Shown: piece after piece, positions 19,473-27,949 of the stretch
Numbering within the stretch: the stretch's first letter is position 1
Layout: each line of letters opens with the position of its first letter
From: Litoribrevibacter albus
Lineage (GTDB): Bacteria; Pseudomonadota; Gammaproteobacteria; Pseudomonadales; Litoribrevibacteraceae
DNA: 64,000 bases
Reading direction: 5' to 3'
NCBI RefSeq assembly: GCF_030159995.1
Contig: NZ_BSNM01000016.1
Span: 434,001 to 498,000 of the forward strand
Notes under the pieces: model-generated
Databases searched by the model: none
Seen by the model: only the letters and a program-made list of their open reading frames with translations
Told to the model about the DNA's origin: nothing
Translations under genes and position numbers: made by a program

Positions 19473-20036
19473 TTATTCAATCACCAGCTGCAATTCGGCC
19501 ATCATGTACCCTGTATTACTGTGCAAGTTAATCAGGGTACGGCCGTTGCCCACCACTTGATATCCTCGATCCAGCGCCGTTAAATACAGCTGATGCCACG
19601 CCAGCATGAGTTCGGTTTGGTTGCCTTTGAATTGGGCGACCAGGCAATGAGCCTCTGGTTTTAATTCGGATTTAAATTCATCCTTGGGCTCCCCTTCCCG
19701 TTTCACCCACCACCCCAATTGAATCATGGTGTCTTCTTTGAGGATGGAGTCGACGGTTGCGCCTTCCACCACCAGCGAAAAAGCACCGTCAATTTCAGTG
19801 GTTGTTTGGAACGCAATGGTCTGAGCCAAGCGTTTGGCCAAGGCTTCGGTGGTCGGTTGGTCTTTGGCTTGCTGGATGCTGTATTCACCGAAATACCAAT
19901 GACGAGCAGGAATATCTTTCACTTCAAGACTGGTTAAGTCTAACCCGGTGTTCAAAGTTGGAGACGCGAAGGCAGAAGAGAGATTCAAAAGAAGTACAAA
20001 TACTGGCAACACTACCAGAGAAATAAGACGTGTCAT
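19473..20036 (-). CDS. Exported protein of unknown function, GyrI/effector-binding-like
   Basis: Encodes 187 residues beginning with a signal peptide (MTRLISLVVLPVFVLLLNLSSAFA). The mature part has an alternating beta/alpha pattern and ends 'GYQVVGNGRTLINLHSNTGYMMAELQLVI', which resembles the end of GyrI-like small-molecule-binding domains. This is a weak, pattern-level likeness. The start at 20036 follows GGGAGGGA; an upstream in-frame codon at 20060 would hide the signal peptide. It begins two bases after the stop of the upstream solute-binding gene, so the two form an operon. Confidence 0.6.
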   Translation of the reverse strand: MTRLISLVVLPVFVLLLNLSSAFASPTLNTGLDLTSLEVKDIPARHWYFGEYSIQQAKDQPTTEALAKRLAQTIAFQTTTEIDGAFSLVVEGATVDSILKEDTMIQLGWWVKREGEPKDEFKSELKPEAHCLVAQFKGNQTELMLAWHQLYLTALDRGYQVVGNGRTLINLHSNTGYMMAELQLVIE

Positions 20037-20038
20037 GA

Positions 20039-21046
20039 TTATTCCCTCCCGTCTGAACATTCAGGGTTGCTTGGATTTTGTTTACAACGAATACGTTTGA
20101 ATAGCTTGAGTGCTTTCGGGTCATAGACCTCATCGCGCATCAAGGCTAATCGAACTTCTTTAAGCATCAGGTCATAGGACTGTCGGTTCTCTTCTTCCGG
20201 CTCGATCCAGTAGCTTTTCTTGATCCGATTCTGAGCGGTCGCCACAATTTCGAAGGCCATATCGAATCTCGGTACGGCAAGTTCTCTGGCCTTTTGACCA
20301 AAGCTCGGCGGGAAACGGTCAGGGTGAATCAACATCTGGAAGTTCATCTGGGCAATGGGGTAATTGAAAATACCGCCGTTATCCCGAACGCCTTTTTCCA
20401 TTTCTAACGGCTCAAACGCCACCAAAGGCGCGTAGGCAATATCGGCTGTTCCGTTATTGAACAGTCCGGCAAAGGTGGCGGAACTAGCATTGACAACCGA
20501 GCCTCCCACATAGCGCACCATCGCTAAGGACGCGGCATCATTTTCTAACGTCGCCACTCGTTGCCCTTGCAGCTTGGTAACATGGTCAATGGTTCGGTCA
20601 CGGGTTAACAGGTAGATGGCGCCCGCAGGGTAAATACCTGCCACCTCGATGCCGTTTTCAACCAACAGCGGATAAGCCTTCGGCTGCATCAAGGTTTGTA
20701 ATACCAGGCGCATCGATTCTAAGGTCGGAATCGCGCCCATTGCCTCAATTGATCCGGTGAATTTATTGAAGTTACGAGCACGAGTGCCGGTCAGTAATAC
20801 CGCATCACACTGCTTGGCGCGAAAATCCGACTCCGCCACACCTTCATCGGTGTAGGCTGTCATCTTGAGTTCAATCCCCCAATCCAGAGCCAACACCTTG
20901 GCTTCTTTCATAAGATTAAACAAAGGGCCTTTATGACCCACCGGGTCGAAGACACAGAACAAGCGAGTAATTGGATCTGCTGAAACAAACGTAGAGACAG
21001 ATAGAATACAGCTCAACAGCAGGGATTTAATAAGTAACCATTTCAT
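20039..21046 (-). CDS. Putative periplasmic solute-binding protein (DUF6091/AdeT-like)
   Basis: Encodes 335 residues with a cleaved signal peptide (about residues 1-23, ending FVSADP). The segments 'CVFDPVGHKGPLFNLMKEAKVLALDWGIELKMTAYTDE' (start of mature protein), 'KQCDAVLLTGTRARNFNKFTGSIEAMGA' and 'FNNGTADIAYAPLVAFEPLEM' match the family often named putative solute-binding protein. That family is distantly related to TRAP-type binding proteins and includes Acinetobacter AdeT. No permease is adjacent. It shares an operon with the downstream exported protein and is divergent from the dihaem cytochrome gene, suggesting a common periplasmic process. The ligand is unknown. Confidence 0.7.
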   Translation of the reverse strand: MKWLLIKSLLLSCILSVSTFVSADPITRLFCVFDPVGHKGPLFNLMKEAKVLALDWGIELKMTAYTDEGVAESDFRAKQCDAVLLTGTRARNFNKFTGSIEAMGAIPTLESMRLVLQTLMQPKAYPLLVENGIEVAGIYPAGAIYLLTRDRTIDHVTKLQGQRVATLENDAASLAMVRYVGGSVVNASSATFAGLFNNGTADIAYAPLVAFEPLEMEKGVRDNGGIFNYPIAQMNFQMLIHPDRFPPSFGQKARELAVPRFDMAFEIVATAQNRIKKSYWIEPEEENRQSYDLMLKEVRLALMRDEVYDPKALKLFKRIRCKQNPSNPECSDGRE

Positions 21047-21289
21047 AGGCAGTTTCCCGATATTTATTATTGTTTTGGCAGCTTAACAATAGGGCCTGTC
21101 ATCAAAGTTAGGAATACACGACCTCAGGTGTGAATTGTCGACTACTTAACATTTATCACGCCAATCTGTCGCAGAGAAGCAGACCACGGCCATACAAAAC
21201 ATTGTTCGAAGACGCCAAGGTTCATAGAGTCTTAATTCTGGTCAAGATATGACCAATTCAATAAAAATAACAACAATTAGGGAACAATT

Positions 21290-23737
21290 ATGACTCGACG
21301 ATTCAGAGATACACGAGGGCGTCGCAGTGCACTCGCCTTAGCTATCATGCTGGGATCAGGCACCGCCTTCGCCACCCTCCTCAACCCGCTTCCGGGTGAA
21401 TTTCCACATCAGGATGACCTCTGTACAACCGACATGGTCAGAGAACAAGCTCGGGCGGATTCCGCCTCCCAAGCCTTTAGCCAGCCGGTAATTGATGTAA
21501 TCACAGTGAATGGCGAAGTGGCCTGGACACGCATCGGCAATCAAGCCATCACACTCATCCCTGGAGATACCGTTACCCTCTCAGGCAGCGGTTTTGGTCA
21601 AGGCACCGAAATCGATTTCAGTAAGATCATGCTGGGTAATACCCGCATTCTTGAGACCGATTTACGGATGTTCGATCAGAAGTTATCCACAGCCGATCAG
21701 GTCAATTACGAAACCGACGAACAAGTCGATGACTGGCCGAAGAATGTGTTGAACTGGCAACCTCACGAGATTCAATTTCGCGTACCTGATCATGCCAGTA
21801 GCGGCCCGTTGATCGTACAAGTCCAAAAACGGCTCGGCGCGAACGAATCGTTAATGCATCCTGGGCAGACTCATAACGTCATTGATGCACAAACCTCTCG
21901 AATCATCAGCGATACCTTTCAACATCAATGTGACGTGGTGTCGGGCCTGAGTGAAGCCAAAGCCAGCGATCCCATCTCTGTCACAGTGAATAACCCGGAC
22001 TTTGATCATCTCGTCCAAAAAGGGCGTGAAATTTTCTGGTCTTACGATTACAACATCGGCGTTGCCCATTGGGTGCGGAATCTCGATTGGCCAGCCATCT
22101 TTAGCTATCGCGCCTTTGACCCCATTGCAGGCGGATACGCCGACCCAAGGAAGCTATTTGGCGCCTATAAAACAGTCGAAGGCCAGGTTCCTGAAGAAGC
22201 AATTAAGGATGTCTATTTCGACGCCTACCCGATGCCAACTCCGATCCCTGGTTTCTTAACACTGGCCCCCGCTAAATTTGAAGGCAACACTAAAAACACC
22301 GGCTGGGTCGGATATCGCTATGCCGAAGGCAATGCCCCTTACACCGGCCCGGGTGAATTCATCGGCTTCAACTGCGCGTCCTGTCACGGCTATCAAATCA
22401 CCTATCAAGACACCACCGGCGAAGATGTCACCAAGGTCTTTCCTGGCCTGCCTAATCCCGAGTGGTCAATGAAGTGGACAGTTCTACAAACCTTGTTCAA
22501 GAAGTTTAAGGGCATCTACGAGAATGAACCGGGGCCAGCCTGGGCCGAAGGGGAAGAACGTGTTGCCAAAGACATGTTGCTGTATCACATGCCATCCGGT
22601 GCCGGAGAGCACAACATGGTTCGCATTAAAGGAGAAGGCAGTCATACCGACAACGATTACCAATTCTCCCCAATTGCTATTCCGAACGTAACCAACTACA
22701 TGGGTGTGCGTCGCTCGCTTTCGCACACTGAATCATACGTTGGCTTTGAAGGCTCCTACATTCACTCCGAAGAACCAGACGGAGCACAAGGGGCCATGCG
22801 TAAAGCACCATTGGAACAGCTAACAGCCTACATGACGCAACTGGATTCAAACGACGACCTACTCAGAACCGTGGGTATGTACCGTTGGCTCAAGCAAAAA
22901 GGGTTACTGACAGAACAAACCGATACCGAGATGCGAACCGAAACCTATACCGAATGGGTGCCACAACCGAAGAAAAAGAACTGGCTCGGCATTTGGGTGG
23001 ATCAACCGGATCTCGAAGTGACCAAAACACGAGAAGTTCCTGTACTGCAGGAAGGCGAGTTCCTCGCATCGGGTTGGCAAGCTTATCCGAAAGTGCTCTC
23101 AGCAATTGAGCGCGGTAAAGCCACCTTTGACCGGGATTGCGGAAGCTGCCACAACGACGGTGTTGGTCTGAACTCCAACGAACAGATGATTCGTTTGGAC
23201 GAAGTCGGTCGCTTCTTCTCCCCGACCATTTATCAAAAAGAAACCGAAGCCATTCGCGCCACCTTCCTGCGCGACATGTATTGGGTACAAAACCGGGGCT
23301 TGCTGTCCGATGGTCACGTCCGCAACATGACCGATCTGGTCAACCCAGGACGATGCGACGAGGGCTCCGAGTTGTATCAGCAATACTACACCCTGCACCC
23401 TCCGGTGCGTCCTGAGCCTGGATCAATGGATCAACCCATGACCACACCGGATCTCAACCGTCGTGGTGATGTCTTCCGAGTACCTAAATCCGATTACCTT
23501 ACCAAGCTGGATCGCGGCTATAAACGCAACCTGTTCATTGAACGGCACAAGTACTTCACTACCGTGGAGTGGGATGAGGATCACTACTATTGGGATTATC
23601 AGAAAATGCGTGCGGAGTTTGGCCCGGATGAAATGGGAACACCGGAACCGATTGGAATGCCTGCGGCGCCCCACCCTTGGTGTGCAGGAAGTGATGAAGA
23701 AGTCAGTGATTTGGTTCAGTACATCATGACGCTCTAA
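21290..23737 (+). CDS. Large periplasmic dihaem c-type cytochrome with N-terminal IPT/TIG-like domain
   Basis: Encodes 815 residues. A basic N-region plus hydrophobic stretch ending AFA gives Sec export. Residues about 60-190 look like an immunoglobulin-like IPT/TIG module ('ITLIPGDTVTLSGSGFGQGTEI', then 'VPDHASSGPLIVQVQ'). Two haem c attachment motifs follow, CASCH at about residue 362 and CGSCH at about 617, about 255 residues apart. The arrangement (two haems, large inter-haem domain, C-terminal 'SDEEVSDLVQYIMTL') recalls the wider MauG/CcpA/RoxA group of dihaem oxidases and peroxidases, but I cannot place it in a named family. AGGGA precedes the ATG, and a terminator follows. The electron partner and substrate are unknown. 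Confidence 0.75.
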   Translation: MTRRFRDTRGRRSALALAIMLGSGTAFATLLNPLPGEFPHQDDLCTTDMVREQARADSASQAFSQPVIDVITVNGEVAWTRIGNQAITLIPGDTVTLSGSGFGQGTEIDFSKIMLGNTRILETDLRMFDQKLSTADQVNYETDEQVDDWPKNVLNWQPHEIQFRVPDHASSGPLIVQVQKRLGANESLMHPGQTHNVIDAQTSRIISDTFQHQCDVVSGLSEAKASDPISVTVNNPDFDHLVQKGREIFWSYDYNIGVAHWVRNLDWPAIFSYRAFDPIAGGYADPRKLFGAYKTVEGQVPEEAIKDVYFDAYPMPTPIPGFLTLAPAKFEGNTKNTGWVGYRYAEGNAPYTGPGEFIGFNCASCHGYQITYQDTTGEDVTKVFPGLPNPEWSMKWTVLQTLFKKFKGIYENEPGPAWAEGEERVAKDMLLYHMPSGAGEHNMVRIKGEGSHTDNDYQFSPIAIPNVTNYMGVRRSLSHTESYVGFEGSYIHSEEPDGAQGAMRKAPLEQLTAYMTQLDSNDDLLRTVGMYRWLKQKGLLTEQTDTEMRTETYTEWVPQPKKKNWLGIWVDQPDLEVTKTREVPVLQEGEFLASGWQAYPKVLSAIERGKATFDRDCGSCHNDGVGLNSNEQMIRLDEVGRFFSPTIYQKETEAIRATFLRDMYWVQNRGLLSDGHVRNMTDLVNPGRCDEGSELYQQYYTLHPPVRPEPGSMDQPMTTPDLNRRGDVFRVPKSDYLTKLDRGYKRNLFIERHKYFTTVEWDEDHYYWDYQKMRAEFGPDEMGTPEPIGMPAAPHPWCAGSDEEVSDLVQYIMTL

Positions 23738-23779
23738 GCACCTTTTCATTGTTCTGTTGGAGCAACGCCAAACGAATGA

Positions 23780-23806
23780 GACAGGCTTGAAAGCCTGTCT
23801 CTTTTT
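23780..23806 (+). terminator. Rho-independent terminator after the dihaem cytochrome gene
   Basis: GACAGGCTT and AAGCCTGTC arms with a two-base centre are followed by TCTTTTT, 43 bp past the stop codon. Confidence 0.9.
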
Positions 23807-23822
23807 AGAATCAATGACCGCC

Positions 23823-24425
23823 TTACTTCACTTCCGCTTTCTTACGCAAGCGAGACAAAGACACCGGGGTAATCCCCAGAAAGGACGCAATGTGATATTG
23901 CGGAAGACGTTCAAGCAACTCAGGGTATTCTTTACAGAACCAGCGGTAGCGTTGCTCTGCATTGCCAAGAAGTAGTCGCGCCTCATGACGCGCATTCTTA
24001 ACAAATACGCGCTGTAGCATTTTGATTTCCAACCGCAACCACTCAGGATGCTCGTTACCGTAATCAGACAGATGGTTATAATCCGCCAACATCAGTTTCG
24101 ACGGTTCCAACGCCTGAACATAATACTGACAAGGCTCGTCGCTGATAATCGCACTGATCGGCGCAATCACTTCATTGGCTTGATAGAAATGTTGGTTTAC
24201 TTCGTTACCGGCATCGTCGATGTAATAGACACGCAACAAGCCATCCAAAATAAAACAGAATTCATTACAGAAGTCGCCCGCCTGAATCCAATGCTCTTGA
24301 GGCTTCATCTCACGATACACAAACTTGGTGCCCAACTCAGACCAGTCAGCCACACCTGTCCCCAGCTCGCGCTCAAAGGCCGCAAACAACTTCTGATATT
24401 CTGGATTGGATTTAGAGCTTGCCAT
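23823..24425 (-). CDS. Crp/Fnr-family transcriptional regulator
   Basis: Encodes 200 residues. A cyclic-nucleotide-binding-like beta barrel (about 35-130, with 'GDFCNEFCFILDGLLRVYYIDDAGNE') is followed by a compact helix-turn-helix 'LPQYHIASFLGITPVSLSRLRKK' at the end. There are no Fnr-type N-terminal iron-sulphur cysteines and the cAMP-contact residues are not conserved, so the ligand is unknown. AAGGTC precedes the ATG. It lies alone, convergent with the dihaem cytochrome gene and downstream of the iron-type alcohol dehydrogenase, which has its own terminator. Confidence 0.85.
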   Translation of the reverse strand: MASSKSNPEYQKLFAAFERELGTGVADWSELGTKFVYREMKPQEHWIQAGDFCNEFCFILDGLLRVYYIDDAGNEVNQHFYQANEVIAPISAIISDEPCQYYVQALEPSKLMLADYNHLSDYGNEHPEWLRLEIKMLQRVFVKNARHEARLLLGNAEQRYRWFCKEYPELLERLPQYHIASFLGITPVSLSRLRKKAEVK

Positions 24426-24577
24426 AAGCGACCTTAAATCAATAACTTAGAAAACTTAGTTAGACCAAAAGAATATGAGTTTCACGTGAATCATTGAAAT
24501 TCAATAGTGCTATCTACTATAAACGAATTAAACGCCTTTTCGATCTGTTTTTCTATTCATTTTCGGACAATCACGCA

Positions 24578-24609
24578 TAAAAAAATCCCTACCTAAGGTA
24601 GGGATTTTT
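24578..24609 (-). terminator. Terminator after the iron-type alcohol dehydrogenase gene
   Basis: TCCCTACCT and AGGTAGGGA arms have a seven-A run on the left (a T-run on the minus strand) and TTTTT on the right. It lies 30 bp downstream of the dehydrogenase stop. Confidence 0.9.
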
Positions 24610-24638
24610 CAATCACATCACGATAAAGAAGCGATCAA

Positions 24639-25850
24639 TTATGCCACTAACATTTGGCTAATGAACTGCTCACAGGTCGGTTGATCCATGTAACGAGGCA
24701 CTGGGTAGTTCAAGTGCGCTTCCTTCAGTGCCAATTTAGCAATCGCTGGAATGTCTTCTTTCTTCAGTGCTTCCAGATGACCTGGAATGCCGAACTTGCT
24801 GTTCATTTCACGAATGCGGTCAATGAACTTCTGAGCCAATTCCAGATTCGTCTCACCGCCTACTGCTAAACCGCTCACTTCAGCCAACTTAGCCAAACGG
24901 TCAGCCGCTGCTTCTTTGGAGTAGTCCAACACATAAGGAAGAACAATCGCGTTGCCTAACCCGTGTGGCGTACCGTATTTAGCACCGAAGTTGTGAGAGA
25001 TCGCATGAACATAGCCCAAGCTTGCTTTAGTGAACGCCAAGCCAGCGTAGTAAGACGCCAACGCCATGTTTTGACGACCTTCGATGTCATCACCCTTCTC
25101 AACCACTTTCTCAAGGTTTTGCATGATCAAGCGCGTCGCCGCCACCGCATAGCTGTCGGTGTCCGGGCTAGCGTTCATTGAGATGTAGGCTTCAACCGCG
25201 TGAGTTAATGCATCCATACCAGTAGCAGACGTCACATGCGGTGGAAGACCCGTCATCAAAGACGCATCCAAAGACGCCATCATAGGCACCAATTTCGGGT
25301 CCATTAATGGCGTTTTCTGGTGAGTAACCGGGTCAGAAACCACAGCAGCAATGGTCACTTCAGAACCGGTACCCGCCGTTGTTGGAATTGCAAAGAAAGG
25401 CGCTGGTGCTTTCCATACTTTGAAGAAACCAGACAATTTCTTAATTGGACGATTGTTGGTCACACGCGCTGCGATCACTTTCGCCGCATCGATAGGAGAA
25501 CCACCACCCACAGCAAGAATCGCTTCACAGCCATTCTCTTTGTACATCGCCAAGCCCGTTTCTACTTGGTCGTAAGTTGGATCAGGAAGGATGCCGTCAT
25601 AAACGACGAAGTTAATACCGTTCTCTTCAAGAGATTTTTTGATGTTGTCCAAAATGCCTAGTTTATGAAGCACTTCATCCGTCACGATCAGGATGTTCTG
25701 AGTGCCCATCTGAGCAATGGCTTCACACAATTCCAATGATGAACCAGGGCCACTGAATAATGTTGGCTTAGGCATTGGAAGAACTTTCGCCGCCACTTTC
25801 AGTGCGTTCATCACACCACGATACCCTTTCACTTGAAGAGAAAATAACAT
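24639..25850 (-). CDS. Iron-containing alcohol dehydrogenase
   Basis: NAD(P)-dependent oxidoreductase of the group III Fe-ADH family, 403 residues. Visible are the nucleotide-binding 'AVGGGSPIDAAKVIA' near residue 116, 'IPTTAGTGSEVT' near 160 and the metal-ligand regions 'GMDALTHAVEAY' and 'HAISHNFGAKYGTPHGLGNAI', with the expected Asp/His residues. I take the ATG at 25850, which follows AAGGG; an upstream ATG at 25871 has its GGA too close. Substrates of this family range over short to medium alcohols, butanol and lactaldehyde, and the sequence does not choose. An 18-bp perfect palindrome lies about 70 bp upstream. Confidence 0.88.
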   Translation of the reverse strand: MLFSLQVKGYRGVMNALKVAAKVLPMPKPTLFSGPGSSLELCEAIAQMGTQNILIVTDEVLHKLGILDNIKKSLEENGINFVVYDGILPDPTYDQVETGLAMYKENGCEAILAVGGGSPIDAAKVIAARVTNNRPIKKLSGFFKVWKAPAPFFAIPTTAGTGSEVTIAAVVSDPVTHQKTPLMDPKLVPMMASLDASLMTGLPPHVTSATGMDALTHAVEAYISMNASPDTDSYAVAATRLIMQNLEKVVEKGDDIEGRQNMALASYYAGLAFTKASLGYVHAISHNFGAKYGTPHGLGNAIVLPYVLDYSKEAAADRLAKLAEVSGLAVGGETNLELAQKFIDRIREMNSKFGIPGHLEALKKEDIPAIAKLALKEAHLNYPVPRYMDQPTCEQFISQMLVA

Positions 25851-25918
25851 GTTCTTTAACCCTTTTAGCATTCCAAAAACCCGTGATACTGCGCTAGCGT
25901 CTTTGCTAATTTATTAAT

Positions 25919-25936
25919 TTAGAGTAATTACTCTAA
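25919..25936. promoter_or_regulatory. 18-bp perfect palindrome upstream of the alcohol dehydrogenase gene
   Basis: TTAGAGTAATTACTCTAA is fully self-complementary and lies about 70 bp before the start codon, where an operator would be expected. A TetR- or MarR-type dimer is a natural candidate. No such regulator gene is adjacent. Confidence 0.55.
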
Positions 25937-26172
25937 CACGAGACGCAGATCATGAAAAGTAACTATCCATGTTGGAATGATAAATTAGGTGTTTCACCCT
26001 AATTTTGTCCGGAATCAGCAAAGCCAACTGGTGAACAAAGTTTTCTCATGTGAAAAAGACAAACCTGCCTCTGCTGTGCAGTTCATTTTTAGAGTATGCA
26101 GACGTTTAAAGAGGACGGTTGATGGGAGCAAACCTCAGAATGAGGCTCGCCTTTCCCAAACAACCAAGAAGA

Positions 26173-26213
26173 TAAAAAAAGGTTATGTGCCAGGATACCC
26201 CCTGACACATAAC
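26173..26213 (-). terminator. Terminator after aceF
   Basis: GTTATGTG (26182-26189) pairs with CACATAAC (26206-26213), with further CAGG/CCTG pairing inside. On the minus strand it is followed by CCTTTTTTT, directly downstream of the aceF stop. Confidence 0.85.
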
Positions 26214-26223
26214 GGAGGAAGAT

Positions 26224-27921
26224 CTATAAAACCAGGTTACGAATGTCACCCAGCAGCTCACTTAACAGTGAGGTAAATCGAGCGCCATCGGCACCGTTTA
26301 CGGCTCTGTGGTCGTAAGACAGTGACAACGGCAGGATTAAGCGAGGAACAAAACCTTCGCCATCGTAAACCGGCTTCATCGCAGCTTTAGATACCCCTAA
26401 AATTGCGACTTCGGGAGCGTTTACGATGGGAGTGAAGGCTGTTCCTCCAACACTGCCCAAACTGGAAATGGTAAAACAACCGCCCTGCATATCGGACGGC
26501 AATAACTTCTTGTCTTTGGCTTTTTTGGCCAGCGCCATACACTCTTCAGCGAGTTGCCAAATGCCTTTCTGATCCACATCGCGGATCACCGGCACCACCA
26601 AACCGTCCGGCGTATCCACGGCAAAACCAATATGGATGTAGGATTTTTGGATAAATTCCTCTTTCTCCATATCCAATGAAACATTGAACTGAGGGTATTG
26701 CGCCAAAGCATACGCACAGGCTTTCAGAATGAATGGCAACGGCGTCAGTTTGACGTTACGCAGTTCCGCCATCTTCTTCTGTTGTTTTCTGAAGGCTTCC
26801 AGCTCGGTGATGTCCGCCTCATCGAACTGGGTTACATGCGGAATGTTCAGCCAATTGGCAGACATATTCGAAGCGGTGATCTTATGGATACGGCTCATGG
26901 GTTGACGTTCGACCGCACCGAACTGACTAAAGTCAGGTAACTTGATCGCAGGGATACCGGAACCAGCAACCACATTCGAGGCGCCGCTTTGCGCTTTCTG
27001 CATCTGAGCTTTTACGAACGCCTGAACGTCGTCTTTGACGATGCGTTGTTTTGGCCCAGAGCCTTTTACCAAGGTCAAATCGACACCCAGTTCACGAGCA
27101 ATCTTACGCGCCGCTGGGCCAGCATGAACTTTGCCCGACGACTGATTCAACTCAGTGGCGGCTTTTTCAGCCACAGCGTTGGTTAGCGATGGCGTATTCA
27201 CTGACGCAGTGGATGCCCGCGTCTGTTGAATCATTGTCTGTTGAATCACTGTCTGTTGAGAAACCGGAGCAGATTTTTCTGAAGTGGCGGCTTCAAAGCG
27301 AGGTTCACTGTTCGCATCTTTAATAGCCGCTGATTTAGCAACACCACCAACAACCATTAACTCGGCAATCGGGTCGCCTTCGTTCAACTCGTCACCGACC
27401 TTGGCAAACAACTTAGCGATAGTGCCTGCCGACGGCGACGGAATTTCCATCGATGCCTTGTCGGTTTCCACCACAATTAAATAGTCATCTTCAGAAACCG
27501 AATCTCCTTCTGACACAGCGACTTCAATAATACTGACCTTCGCCGCGCCACCCAAATCCGGCACACGTACCGTTATGTTCGAAGATGATGACGGAGCATC
27601 AGTAACGACTGGGGCTTCATCCCTTTGATCAACCACAGGCTCTGAAACTCCAGACTGAGAATAGCCTCCAGCACTCGCATCGGCTTCCACTTCCAAGGTG
27701 AGAATCAAATCGCCTTCGGAGACCTTATCCCCCACCGCCAGATTCATACTCATCACTACGCCTGCATCCGTGGCAGGAATTTCCATCGTGGCCTTATCGG
27801 TTTCCAACACAATCACCGCATCGTCGACCTCAACTCGATCGTCCACTGCCACACTGATTTCAATGACCTCAACATCGGCTCCGCCACCAATGTCAGGGAC
27901 TCTGAGTTCAACACTACTCAT
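26224..27921 (-). CDS. aceF: Pyruvate dehydrogenase complex E2, dihydrolipoyl acetyltransferase
   Basis: The core of the pyruvate dehydrogenase complex, moving acetyl groups from E1 to CoA. Encodes 565 residues. Two lipoyl domains carry the lipoyl lysines in ETDKATMEIP (Lys43) and ETDKASMEIP (Lys155). A peripheral-subunit-binding domain follows around 255-295 ('AGPAARKIARELGVDLTLVKG'), then the catalytic domain with 'YDHRAVNGADGARF' near the end. The Asn in place of the E. coli Asp of HRxxDG also occurs in Pseudomonas/Azotobacter-type enzymes, so it is a lineage trait, not damage. The start at 27921 follows AAGGAG. A longer in-frame extension to 28134 runs into aceE and is spurious. It lies 28 bp downstream of aceE. 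Confidence 0.95.
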   Translation of the reverse strand: MSSVELRVPDIGGGADVEVIEISVAVDDRVEVDDAVIVLETDKATMEIPATDAGVVMSMNLAVGDKVSEGDLILTLEVEADASAGGYSQSGVSEPVVDQRDEAPVVTDAPSSSSNITVRVPDLGGAAKVSIIEVAVSEGDSVSEDDYLIVVETDKASMEIPSPSAGTIAKLFAKVGDELNEGDPIAELMVVGGVAKSAAIKDANSEPRFEAATSEKSAPVSQQTVIQQTMIQQTRASTASVNTPSLTNAVAEKAATELNQSSGKVHAGPAARKIARELGVDLTLVKGSGPKQRIVKDDVQAFVKAQMQKAQSGASNVVAGSGIPAIKLPDFSQFGAVERQPMSRIHKITASNMSANWLNIPHVTQFDEADITELEAFRKQQKKMAELRNVKLTPLPFILKACAYALAQYPQFNVSLDMEKEEFIQKSYIHIGFAVDTPDGLVVPVIRDVDQKGIWQLAEECMALAKKAKDKKLLPSDMQGGCFTISSLGSVGGTAFTPIVNAPEVAILGVSKAAMKPVYDGEGFVPRLILPLSLSYDHRAVNGADGARFTSLLSELLGDIRNLVL

Positions 27922-27949
27922 ATCAAGCTCCTTATATTGATCACGTAAC

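Larger units (their letters stand above)
25851..26223. other. Intergenic region with palindrome and aceF terminator
   Basis: It holds the dehydrogenase promoter with the 25919-25936 palindrome and, at its right end, the aceF terminator. I see no gene in the middle; an open frame at 25989-26276 runs into aceF on the opposite strand and looks spurious. Confidence 0.6.

Noticed and set aside
26224..26320. Damaged active site in AceF (HRxxNG instead of HRxxDG)
   Set aside because: The Asn form also occurs in Pseudomonas/Azotobacter-type enzymes, so it is a normal variant.
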